Below are positions 33,801-46,500 of a DNA stretch of 64,000 nt, piece after piece. Source of the stretch: Daphnia pulex (lineage: Eukaryota > Arthropoda > Branchiopoda > Diplostraca > Daphniidae). The stretch lies in the NCBI RefSeq assembly GCF_021134715.1, contig NC_060028.1, forward strand, positions 10,329,482 to 10,393,481, given 5' to 3'. Every line of letters starts with the position of its first letter. Within the stretch, counting starts at the first letter, position 1. The notes below the pieces were generated by a model. It was not told where the DNA came from. It saw only the letters and a program-made list of their open reading frames with translations, and ran no database searches. The position numbers and the translations under genes are program-made.

Positions 33801-35603
33801 TTGTTCCGTCGGAATTATAACGATACCCCCGTTATTCCGTGAATGGTGGACGGACGAACACTGCTGCATTATATTATCCATCTGTAAAATAATTTGAGTT
33901 GGGTCGTGTTCAGTCCGGCTCAAATCCTCCCCTGACGCAACGCAAGTTCTCCCTCCCCAGTGTTTCTCTCTCTCGACAGTTAATCTCTATCCATCCATTC
34001 CATCTAACTCTCTCTCTCTATGCGATGACTTCCGGTGTTGCAGCCGTCCGTTGACCAACGTTATTCCAAGACCCGGGACTTGTAGAATACATCCCTACAA
34101 CAACAACGACAACAACAACAACACTGGTATATTAGAAGAATAGGGGGATATTTATTTCCGCTTCGGTTTGCCACTCGACTGGAAACTTTGGGACGGGTTA
34201 ACTTCCTCTCCTTGTTCTTTTTTATAATACCTCACCTGTGCGAGTGGACACTATACTAGTGTATCTAGGGTGGGAGGGATAGAGAGAGAGGCCGATATGA
34301 CCAGGATTAATTTTTTTTTTTAGTATTAACGCTCTGCTGAAGACCATCTTGACTCGTTAGCCACAGAAAATTATGTAGATACTAGCGAACGTGGCCGAAG
34401 CGCACGCGCAGATGGTTTCCGAAGTCCCGAAGTCGCCGACGTCGGCGGTCATCCAACAAGTGGTCCTCGGGAGAAAGAAAAGAAGTAACACGATATCTTA
34501 AAAGATTAAAGAATAAAAAAATATTTACAAAAAGAAAATGGAAAAAAGAATAGACACGGAGAATGAATTCGATTGGGAAAAGGAGCCCATAAATAATTTT
34601 TGTTGAAAAAGAACTGATCTGGTGAAGCGTTCCGCCTACTGTTGGCTACCATCACGGTCTGTTAAGTCAATCTCAGTCGCATGAGAAATGGAGAGAAAAA
34701 AATCACGGCCGAAAAAAAAAATCTTTTCCCTTTTTTTTTTCTTTTTTCTAATTGGAGCGCGCCGGGGCGCACTGGTGGGTTGTCTAAATCATCGATTAGA
34801 CGGCGGGAGATTCCTGGTTTGGTACTGCTATTTAACACACACCATCAAGCGTTTCGTCGCCCCCAGAAGAATTTTTTCGGACCTTTTCACGAAAAACGTG
34901 AAAATAATAAAAGGAGAAATACAACAGCGGACACGGTGGTGACCGCGTCGCTGTTGGACCGCTCAGCTGTGGCTAATTTGATCGATTTTCTTTCACGAGC
35001 CAACGCGTGGGTTTCGTGAAAAAGAATCGGATGCCATCCCTTCCCGACAATGTCCTCATTTCTCAATTCCGGTTGACGCCGTGGTAAACAGCCCGACCTC
35101 TCCACTTGTCTCTCAGACTCCTTTTTTTCCCCCTTTCTTTGTCTGCTGGCGTATCGAAAGGATGGAAATAAATCTATACGCCAGCAGCTTATTCCTATTA
35201 TTCTATTCATGGAAAACTGCCTTGAATTTAGTTTTTTTTTTCACGTTCCATTGAATGAATGAATGACGGATTTTCCTATTTTTGTGTGACACAACAATGA
35301 GTTCCGTGTTTCTTTTGCCATTTCGATGAATTGCCTTGGAGAAAGTTCATTGTTTCTTCAAATGGTTTTCTCCCCCGTTCTCCCCCCTAGTCTTTGACGC
35401 TCTTAACGAGCCCCCGAAATGTGCCCCCTCGTTCTTTTTTTCCCATCACACTTTGACAATCGTCTCTTCTCTTTCCACCCAAAAAGAAAAAAAGAGAAAA
35501 AAGAAGAAAGAACTTCAAGAAGAAGAATGACTTTGTGGTTTCTGATTTCTTCTTCTACATCATCAACTTCCATCATCAGCACTTGGCTGCGTTTTGGATT
35601 CAT

Positions 35604-35617
35604 CCGCTAGATGGCTC
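35604..35617 (+). promoter_or_regulatory. CTCF-like motif
   Basis: CCGCTAGATGGCTC on +, one mismatch in the core CCASYAGRKGGC. Lies upstream of Cad87A. Confidence 0.3.
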
Positions 35618-37344
35618 TGTCGGTCAGCTTGGCATCGAGCGAATAAATTTGGGAGGGTTGGTTTGGTCTGAAAGTCAGAAACCCCACCGCCGGAATAAGA
35701 GGAGAAATGTGTGTGTATAGACACAGAGAGACCCGAGCGAGTCGCATAGAAGATCCTCTGTCTACACGTGAACAGCTACCAGTTCGTCTCGAGCGGTTCG
35801 ACTTGGCCGACATACGGTCGTTTGTTCTCGCGAGTTTTCTTGTTTTTTGTTTTGTTGTTACTCTCTTATCCGACCGAGCGTGACCGAGCAGTGTCGAGTT
35901 CATTGATTCATCATTTTTCACTGATTGCCCGACTTGGCAGGAAAATTTTTGTGGAAAAAGGAAAAAAAAAAACATATCAGTCAAGTGGTGGGGGACTTAA
36001 TCGACCGTAATTATCAGTTCATTTCTTCCGTGTGTTCTTCAGTGGCTGTCGGCGTAACTTTGTTTCGGCTTCGTTCGTTTCATTCGTGCGTGATTTTAGT
36101 TGCCGGCGAATATTTGTTCGGACAAGCGCGCTATAAATCGTGCCGGATAATTTATTGCGGCCCCAGCACCACATCTCTTAATTATCGGATGAGAAAGATC
36201 GATTTCCCTGTTGGAAATTAAAAACACTGGCGGGTTCAATCATTTTGTCCGGAGCTGCTAGACGACTAAGCGTCATGACATCCGCATCGACTCTCAGGTG
36301 AATTTCTCCTCCGGGCGCTAGAAATGGCCTCTCGATCCGTGACTGGTCCACATTTTCCACTAACAACTCGGAAAAATTTTTGGTTCAAAACGATCAAAAA
36401 AATAAAATAAAAACAAAAAAACAAAATGTTCTTCTCGTTCGTACGTGTAACGTCTCCGCGTCTCGCTATACGACGCTATTATTCTTAGAAGAAATTTTTG
36501 TTCTTCTTTTGTTTCCTTTTGTTGCGTCACACGCTAGTCGCGAAACACATCCACACGGGAAGGCAGTAATCAAGTTGTTTATTCGGAACACTCGGGGACT
36601 GCGGGAGTTGAAATGCAAACGTCGAGACGATTTGGTCGGTTGCCGAACTTGTTTGTCTGGGGCCGCTTCAAACATAAAAGAAAGAAAATCCTGATATAAA
36701 AATGCAGTCGTCCCCGGTATCACATTTCTCTTTGGGTCTGAATTAAAAAAACAAACAAAAAAGTCATCACAAACAAGCTTTTTTGGCAAATTTCGTGGTC
36801 ATCCTGTAACCGACATGTAACGTTAGAATTGGATTTGTTTCCGACTCGTGCGTCAATCTCGTTGCCGATCTGAAATGTCACCCAGTTACCAAACTCCCAG
36901 TCCAATTTCTTTGAAACGAGTTTGTAACTTCGTGTTAAACTTGAATTTGAATTTTATTATTTTTTATTGTATCGCAAGAGGAAAAGGGGAGAATGAAAAC
37001 AAATTTTCTAGTTTTTTCTATTTTTTTACCACCGGCTGAATAGATCCTGTCTCCCTGGCTTTCCCCCCTTCAACCATCTTTCTCTCTGTCTTTGTTGTTA
37101 GTAAGAACTGATGGGCAAGAGGGGGGTGCAGATGTGTTGCGGCCATTTCCGGCCGGTGTGTTTTGGGGAGAGAGAGAGAGCTGGTGTGCTGGCCCTATGG
37201 TAGCCTCCCTTTCATTTTACACCCAGCTCTTATGTTCCCTTCCTTTCACAGTCTATGTGTACACGTATATATAGTGTAGACTACATCCAATGGATGGTTT
37301 AACAACATACACACGGAGACCCCCTCCCCCTCAACTAAAACATC

Positions 37345-37362
37345 CGCACACACACACACACA
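37345..37362. repeat. (CA)n microsatellite
   Basis: CA dinucleotide run in the long non-coding stretch. Confidence 0.85.
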
Positions 37363-39834
37363 CCCGCTAGCTGGGAGTGAAAAGATTGTATACGAGATAT
37401 ATTTTGATAAGCTGTGAGAACAAATGCAGCAGATCTGGCTGTTTTTCATTCGGTTTGTTTCCAAACTTTTTTTTCGCTCGAACGAGTAGATACTACATTG
37501 TTCATTGTTGCTACAACAGGTATATGTGTACGCATATCTTGACTTTTTCGGCGAAATGTTTATATGCCTCGGCTGGGGGACCCTTGAAAGAACTTGATGA
37601 TTTTTATTCGACCCCTTTGTCTCTTTTCAATAGGAACAAATAGACTGGTAGAGGCTCAAACTTCGCTGGCCCCCCTCAAATAAAAATGTTCGAAAAGCGA
37701 AAGGAATAGCGATACTATACACCCATGTAGTATATAGTGGTGTACTTGTGCCCTTGTCTCTCCTATCAATTGGTCAAAGATGTTTTATTTGACCAGGCGC
37801 CAGGATGGTGTAAGATAGACAGATAGATCCGAAAATGTAGTTGTATACATGGGGAGGGAGAAGCAACTGTGCAACAGCGGATGCTAGCACTTAAATTTAA
37901 AAAAAAGAAAGAAAAAAGAAAGATGGACTTTAACGACTTGATGGCCACTCCTATCCCCCCGTTCTTTTCTGGCTCAGAGCGCAGCGGCTCTTTTTCTATC
38001 CCCGACTTGTGTCTTGTGCTTTAGCCGACGACCGGAGCGCGCGAGCGCGAACAGGGCGGCGGGGTTCACCTTTGACCTGGATGAGATGGAATTGTTGATT
38101 CGAAGCTCGCGGTTACGTTATGACGACGACGACGATGTATAGGAAACCCGCGGTTTTTTCTTCCTATTTTTTTGAAAAATTTATTTTTATTTTTAAGAAA
38201 AAGAAGCGGGGATTCAAACTGACCTTTGCCTCGAGGAGTGTTTTATTACGATTTCGGGGCAGGACGATCGATTCAATGGCCGTGGTATTTAATCGCTCGT
38301 CATCGAGGCACGATCCCCCCCCCCCCTCCCTCTACTGCATAGTTGCCGACTAATATCCGAATATCTGGTAATAAAATAGAAATAAGTCTTGGTCCTTGTC
38401 TCGTCTAGTTTGTTGTTTCCTTCTTGGAATGTTTCCCCGTCCTCTGTGTGCCGCTTATCTCTCGGAAGAAATCGACACGATCCAATGAAAATTCCTGTCA
38501 TTGCCTTTATTCCCTATTGTCCTATCTCCTTTAATGAGCGGTCAGGAAATGTTTTCGATTGGTGCGCTCGTTGCCATCTGACAATTTTTTTCGACCGATC
38601 GTCGCCCATTGATTTTAATCAGTCCATCACGATCAAGAGGCATGCAATTAGGGCGACACGGTGCCGAGTTGAGTTAAGCGGGAACAAAAAAAAAAAGAAA
38701 ACGACATTTTTTAAAATTTAATGAGAATCTTCCTCCCTCGATGGCAAAATGCAAATGAAATAACTGAAAAATAAAAAAAATGTTTTGTGTACGGCCGGGG
38801 GTTGCCGGAGAGAGTCTAAAGAGTGTCAGTGACCCCTCGTGTGGTGAACATTTCACGCTTTGAAAAAAGTCAGCTCGGCTGTATAGTAACAGAAGCGTCG
38901 GCGTGCGCGTTTTTCCCTTACACACACACAATTTAGCCGTTTTGAGACGATGGAGGAAATCAGGAAAAAACAAAAACAGCCGAGAGAGAGGAGAGGGCGT
39001 TAGACACTCCTACGTGATTCACGTCCGTTCGTGAATCCTTATTTTTCGCCTGCCGCACTGCCTCTTTGCCTTCTGTGTATAAAACGTACATGACCCTGGA
39101 CCGTTCAGAGTGGAGCCCAGGCCAGCCCCCGTGTTTCATCGTTCCATCATCGTCTTTTTTGATTTCCCCCATTTTTCTACTCTTTGTTGATTTTCTCTGA
39201 CTCAATTGCTTGTTGTTTTTTCACTCACGAACTGGCACACGGCGAACGAACCACATTGAAAGCCATCCCGTCTCGATGATCAAGTCTCCCTACTGCTTTT
39301 TCTTTTTCATCATCTGCGCTGCGTAAATGTAAGACAATTGTACGGCACTCATTCAACATTCAAGTCAAATCCCCTCATTGTTTTCTTGTCGACAGCGTTT
39401 TCTCTCTTTCGCCTCCTGTTGATTAAAGAAGAGCCAGATGATAACATCACGGCAACAACCGTTTTAGGCAATGGAAATCACTCTGGCTAAAAAAAACAAA
39501 AACAAAAAAAAAACAACATGGAAGCAAACGAACGAACGAAAAAAACAACCTAGCTTCATTTCTCTGTTAAGCGCTTGGCTGTTGTGCACCTCCTTCTCGG
39601 AAATGCGAGAAACATTAAGGCAAAACACAACAGCCGTTCACGTCGGGTTTTACTTTAATGGTGTTGGCGCTCTCAATCCGCCACCACCAGCAGCTAGCAG
39701 CAGCAGCTACTACTACTATCCAAGTGGTTACGTATGTAGACACGGGAGGGAAATAATATGGTGATGGATACCGTTACGTTTGATGTCTTATTCCAAAGGA
39801 GAGAAAAAAGCGGATGAGGTGAACGAGGTCAAAC

Positions 39835-39919
39835 TGCTGCTGCTGCTGCGGCTGCGGCTCAGCTCGCGCCAGATTTTCTTCCTTGCTCCGCTAAATTGTT
39901 GCGCAGCAGCAGCAGCAGA
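39835..39919. repeat. CTG/CAG triplet runs
   Basis: CTGCTGCTGCTGCTG near 39835-39850 and a CAG run near 39904-39920, about 600 bp before the Cad87A start codon. Not in a supported reading frame. Confidence 0.8.
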
Positions 39920-40408
39920 TTTCTAGCTCGTTTTTGAATTAGCATTTTTAGAAAGACAAACGAGATGAGCCATTCACGCCGGATGGCTCGTACTACCCAC
40001 ATTTTAAGTGGTCCAGAACACATATTGTATTTTTTTTGATTTCGTGGAAAGGAAAATGGCGAAACTTTCTCGGATCCCCATTATTAACCGCATTTATACC
40101 ATGCGAGTACGCGTTGGCGGGTATTCAAATGTTAACTTTTTTCCGATATAGCTCTCTCTTTTTTCTTCTGCGCACGGATTTGATTACTCTCTGCGGTAAC
40201 GTGAACCGTGTGGCTCATGAAACTGACTTTTTGGAGTGTTCTCACCACCAACTCTCGGTTTAGTCTTCTTCCAGCTCTGCATATCTCATTACGACTGATT
40301 CATAACAAGTCTCGACTGATTCAGCATCTTTTTTTCCTATTAATGTTAATGTTAATGTTCTTTTTTTGGTCTCTTTCTCTCGCTCATGTGCTGGGTCATG
40401 TATTTAGA

Positions 40409-40503
40409 AGCTGCTGTTGATCTCATCCGGTATGGGTCATTAAGTAAAAGGACGGCCTTGCAGTCTCCCAAGCATCCGAGAGCTACACGGAATCGTCAAG
40501 CAA
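40409..40503 (+). other. Cad87A: 5' UTR part of the first Cad87A coding exon
   Basis: A T-rich tract and tatttag acceptor end at about 40408. The 95 nt from there to the ATG at 40504 are the likely 5' leader part of the exon, so at least one upstream non-coding exon is expected in the 26-40 kb stretch. Confidence 0.45.
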
Positions 40504-43500
40504 ATGGCGACCGTCGTCGTCGTAAAGATCATCGCCATTCTTCTGGCCTTGATGGCCGCGTTCGTGGCCGCTAACCAACCCCCGCGTTTTGAGGTGACGG
40601 ACGAGAGCGGAGGCGAAATTGTACTCAAATTGAAAGAAGGCGCCGAAGGGACGCCGGTCGGAAGCGTCATTTACCGTATCAAAGCCTCCGACGCCGACGG
40701 AGACGCCCTACAGTTTGGACTACAGGGTCAGGTGGCTAACGAGCTGCTGCGCATCCAGCCCGTTGGCGATAACGAAGCCGACCTGCAATTAATCAAAGAA
40801 CTCGACAGAGAAGTAAAAACAAACACAAATCTCCTTCGGAGCCAATTCATAATTCACAAATTAATAAAGGCTGAGGTTAATTCATTATTAATTCAATTTC
40901 TGTTTTGTTAGACGGAAGAAGAGTATTCTCTGGTACTGACAGTAACAGACGGCAAGATTGGCGCCGGCCAGGCCATCAGACAAAGCCTCTTGATTATAGT
41001 TGAGGTAATAACGATGATTTTTCAAAAAAATTTGTATTTTGATTCACTCCACATCCTGGAGGCTCGATAGAAAGATGTTCTAAACATTTATTCATAATTG
41101 CTCGGGTGAAACCAACATCCACCCAACTCCACCAAACATAAAACGGTACAACAAAAAAGGACGTCAACGACAACCGGCCCGTCTTCCAGCCCTTTGCCAA
41201 CACGTTGATGCTGAGAGAGAACGCCCCACCCGCTGTCATCTTGACTGTGGAGGCCACCGACCGCGATCAAGGTGTCTACGGACAGGTACCGTACTACTAT
41301 CTACTCCTGCACTTGAATGTTCTCTATTCTTTTTCGTTTCTTTTGAAGAAAAACCAGAAACAAATTTTTTTGTTTTCCTTTCTTATTTTGAATTTCTTTC
41401 CCCCCTCAGTTGGAGGTATTATATTACCTCCACCTGTTCTTTTGGTGGGGGATTTGTGCTTTCTTTCTCTTTCATTCTTTTCCCCTTTTGTTATTCTTCA
41501 TTGTTATATGGCACAGCATTTCTCTCTCTCTCTCTCTGCGCCAGTTAGTTAAGCTAGGGAGTCTAGTATGACTCTCCATGTGTGGGTATATACATCTTTC
41601 GTTTCATTATTCAACGTCAATTAACACACATCGACTCGGCAGAGCGAAAAAAGAGACAAGATGGAACCGAGAACAATAGCGGTGCAACTCTCTCTTTGAT
41701 CTCCCAGCGAGTGTGTGATGATCACACACATGAGAAGAAGCTTCACCATAAACATGTTCAAAATATGAATGCCACTCTAGGTATAGCGTATAAACGGGAA
41801 TGAGATATTTCTTTCTTTTTTAACACGGCACGGGAGTGAAGTGACACAATCGCGTCATTGCACGGTTCTTTTTTTCTTTTCGGGTCAGATACATTGAGAG
41901 AAAAGAGAGAGATTAAATACATCCCGCACACACACACACACACGGAGTTGTACAGTTGTACAAAGTTTACTCTGAGTGAAAACATACATTGGCGCTAGGC
42001 ATCCGCAATCGGTTATTTTTTCCCCCTTTTGGTATTTCTCATTTTTTTTTACGTGTCGTAATGATATAGGCAGCAGCTCACACAAATGGGAATGATAGTC
42101 ATTAGACACCATTCTTAGGGAAAAAAAAGGCAACATCAACAGCATTCGAGAGATTTCGTGAACAATTGCTCGATTGTCAGGCGTGTGTGTGATGATACAC
42201 CAGTGCGGGAAAGTTTGCCCGAATGGAAATGTCAAATTACACAATCGAACAATCAGTTTTTGTTTTTTTGGGTGTGGGTTAAATTGATGGGAATTGATAC
42301 ACGCCTACGCGGATGACTCACAAAATGGAAGGGGGGGATGCGATATCGCCGATGCGAGCCGGAATCACTTTGGTGCGGAAGCAAATTCTCCATTCAAATG
42401 TACAGTCGTCGTCGTACTCTATGTTGTTTATAGCTTCATGTCTTTGTTGTGAATGTGAGTGTGTGTGTGGTGCGCAACAGTCAAAGGCTGACCCGTTCGA
42501 CCCACTTCCCTGACCTCCCTACCGGTTCGTGAGAGAAAGTTGTGCTGCAGGAGCGGCCCCAAAGTAATGCATTTGTAATTGCGTCCCCGATCAGGTGGTC
42601 TACAGCTTGGAAGGCATCGAGGGTGAAGAGGGGATCGACGATGAGGAAACAGCTGCTGGAGGGATCCCGTTCGCCATCACGACTGTCGGCGGCAAGGGCG
42701 TCCTCCGATGTCTGGTGCCGCTGGATTATGAGCGACGATCGTGGTACCAGCTCCGCATCCTGGCCAAGGACCAGGCCAGTGACCAGGGCCGGATCAACAC
42801 CGCCACGGCTGGTCTGCTCGTCCGGCTTATCGACGAAGACGATCAGGGCCCCGAATTCATTACGGTGCCCTCCGTGACTCGGGTGGCCGAAGATGCCCAG
42901 CCGGGCACGTCCGTCTTGCGCGTCAAGGCCATTGATGGAGATCGAGGAGTTAATCAGCGCATCGTCTACTCGCTGGACCCCTCCAGTCAGTATTTCGCCA
43001 TCGATCCCAAGGAAGGTGTCGTTTATCTGATCCAGCAGCTGGATCGCGAAGATTCCAATGTCGTCAACGGAGCCCTGATGCTGGTCATCACGGCCACCGA
43101 AGACTCGCCGCTTAGACCCAACGTGAGCACCGAAGTCACGATCCTGGTCCTAGATGTCAACGACCAGGCCCCGGCATTCCGCAACGGTGGTGGCCCTTAC
43201 ATGGCAGAGATCGACGAGAATTCGCCAGCCAACATGCCCGTCACCTTTGTGGGCTCCGAGTCCCTACCGGAAGTCTACGACTACGATCAGGTCAGTTTTT
43301 TGGTTTTGGTTTTGTTGTTTGTTTGTCATAAAATGAGCTGCTCGTAATAACTCGTAAAGGAGTGTCCTATTTCACGATTTTGGAATGGTTGTCCCCAATT
43401 TTGAGGGATTACCGGGAGCTTTTGATGGTGTACATGTTTTTTTTTACGACGAGAAACCAAACAAGTCCGGAAATAGTAATAACCAGCGATTCCCCCCACA

Positions 43501-46500
43501 TTTATTTATTTATTTTTCGAATCTAAAGAAAAATAAATGGAGCCGACATTATTTCAAAATAAAAGAAATAAAGTCAGTTTTATACGTACGTGTGACTCTT
43601 GACCGAGAAATGGAGAAATCATGAATTCTAAGCGAAACCCCACTCTGGAGCTCAAAGACCAGACCGACTATTCAACAACCGACGAGCATATAATAACAAC
43701 GGGCCCTTGATTGCCCTGGTCTTGACTAGATCCAGCTGGTCTTCACTTGAAAGATTTCCAGATTAAAACGCACGATATAATCCGGTGTATACCGTCGACA
43801 GTGTACGATATAAATATCTTATCTGTGTCGTTGGTTCGAGAGGCTCGTGTCTCGGAAGGTCGTTGCGTTGAGACCGGTTCAGCTGCGACGATGGAACAAC
43901 ACGAAACACATCCGGTTTACCGTTTTGATCCAGAGATACGACGGCGAACACGGGAGGGGACCATGTTGTTCGTGTCTTTCTAATTAGCTCCTAGAATACG
44001 ATTTAATTACGAAAGGAAGGTGATGGAGGGAATAAAAATATAATGACGCTTGCCTGATGTTGTATATGTGTTTCTAGGGGAAGAACGGGACTTTCTACTT
44101 GTCTATCCACTGCACCGATGACCTGTTTGACATCAGTCCCGGCGTGGTGGTCAACGAAGCCGTTTTCAGCATCCGGGTCAAGAGCCATCTGGCACTGGAC
44201 TATGAGGAATTGAGGAGCACCAATTGCACCATCACGGCCAAGGAAGCGGTGGCCAAGCAAGCCAAAACCACCACAGCGCCCGTCTTGATCAGGATCCGTG
44301 ACGTCAATGATCACATACCCCAATTCAGCCGCCCGTCTTATCAGGTATGCAACGGACCAATGTTTTCTCGTTGTTGTTGTTTTTATTGTTGTCGTATAGA
44401 ATTCCTTTTCTCTCTCTTTTCTTTTTTGTGTCAGTTGTTCAAATGTTTGATTCACCGTTTCCTTGTGTGATTGATCTACTCGCCTTTAGGTCCAGGTACC
44501 GGAGAACGCTCCCGTCGGTACCGTCATCGGCTCCGTTCAAGCCACAGATGCAGATTCCGGCCAACTGGGCACCGAAGGCATCCGCTACAGTCTGCTGCCC
44601 GGCTCAATTGCTGACGCTCTACAGATAGATCCGTTGAGCGGTGCGGTTTCCATCGGCAAAGGCGCTTCCGGCCTCCTGGATCGAGAGAAAGTCAGCCAAC
44701 TGATTGTGATGGTCGAAGCCAGAGACTCTCTCGGCTTGGGAAATCGGTAAAAAAGATTGCTAGAAAACCTCCAACCCCTAATGGCGAATTACTCTTGTGA
44801 ATGGTGAAAGCTGCAGTGCTTACCGTTTCGTGAAAAAGCACCTCGTTGATCCCCATTGACTCCCATTTCATTGACGACTCGAGTTTTATGGTTTCTGCTT
44901 TTTTTTACTATCTCTCCCTCAAGGAATACGGTGCAGTTTACTTTGGAACTAGTTGACGTCAACGACAACGCCCCCGTTTTCATCCAGAGCCACTTTGAGA
45001 TCTACATCAATGAGAACGAACTGAATTTCCCTTACGGATTCAGAGTGGAGGCCTTCGACCGCGATCTCAATGGTAACAGTGCGCAACTGCGACGGAATTT
45101 TTTGGGTTTTTTTTCGGATCGACACTTGAAGACAAAAACAAATCAAAACAAATCTTTTTCTTTTTTCTTGTAGATTCAGACAATAGCCGCGTTCGGTATT
45201 CCATAATCGGCGGGGACCTTCAGTCTAATTTCACAATTCATCGCACCACTGGGGAGTTGAGCGTTACACATCCGCTGGACTTTGAATTGCTGGCGCCTTC
45301 AATACTGTAACTTACTCATTGCGTTAATTTCGATTGTTTTTCCGTCTTGATAACAATTGGTTTGCTTGTTGTAGAGATGCGCAAGGGTTGGGCCATGTTC
45401 GCCCGATCAATTTGACAGTCCGGGCGTCGGACATGGGCATCCCGCCGTTGCACACGGACACTCGTGTTGTAATTTTTTGCAACGACGTCAACGACTATGC
45501 CCCGATATTCGCTAGGCCGTCTTACTCGGTCGCCGTGGCGGAAGATGCAGCCCCAGATTCGTCGATCCTGCAGGTTCAAGCTTTGGATATGGACGGATCG
45601 GCCCCCAACAATGTCATCGCTTATCGGATCCAGAGTGGCGCCCGCGACAAGTTCGTCATAGATTCAACGACCGGAGTTGTGAGCGTTGCTCTCGGGGCCA
45701 CTCTCGATCCGGACCAGACTCATCCGCGAACCGTTCGCTACCAGCTAGAAATTCTGGCGCTGGATGGAGGCGTCGGCAGCCGCCAATTACACGCTTCCGT
45801 TACAGTGATGATTTCAGTCGCCGATGTAAATAACAAGTCTCCTGTCTTGGTAGAGCCGGGTGTTGTTCGCGTTCAAGAAAATGTCCCAGTGGGCGTTGTT
45901 TTAACCCAACTCGTTGCTACTGATCCAGACGAGAGACCCATTATTCGTTACTGGATTGATCATGCAGGTATAAAGTCTTACCAACTCGAAAATTACGAAA
46001 CACTTTTTCAAACGGCGTTTGTTTAATAGCGAGTGAAGGGCGTAACGAGAAGGGATTCCTAGTCCGCGACGAAAACGTTACATCATGGTTTGAAATAAAC
46101 ACCAACGATGGCCGCATTCGTGTCGTCCGCCAGATGGATCGCGAAAAGGCTGAGACTGTCCGTTTGGCCATTCGAGCCGAGGATGTCGCTGCAGCCACAA
46201 CCGGTCAAACTGCATTAGGTTTGACAGCGAATGTCAAATATTTAAGGATGAAATATATAATCTAAATTTGAATGTTTAGGAACCATGACAATAATTTTGG
46301 AAGATGTCAACGATCACGACCCGATTTTCGTCCAACCGTTTTATCGCCGTTCTGTTGCTGAGAACAGCAAACGTGGGGCAGCCATCTTAACTCTATCAGC
46401 TGACGATGCTGACCTTAATCGTTCCATTACTTACTCCCTTGATGGTAAAGACCTTTCAATTTGACGATAGTTTAAAAAACAACTTAAATTTTGGTTGTGT

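Larger units (their letters stand above)
26233..40408. other. Fourteen-kilobase stretch without convincing coding sequence
   Basis: Between the start of the EB-protein gene (-) and the Cad87A 5' exon (+). It has many T-, CT- and GT-rich runs, CAG/CTG triplet runs, scattered TATAAA sites (27230, about 36132), and open frames that are low-complexity. The whole stretch may be 5' UTR exons, first introns and enhancers of the two divergent flanking genes. A possible coding-like patch at about 28684-28760 (open on both strands) lacks a partner exon. Confidence 0.45.

Noticed and set aside
42542-45579. Long antisense and off-frame open frames across Cad87A exons
   Set aside because: Shadows of GC-rich coding exons; the sense frame carries all cadherin motifs and splice consistency.
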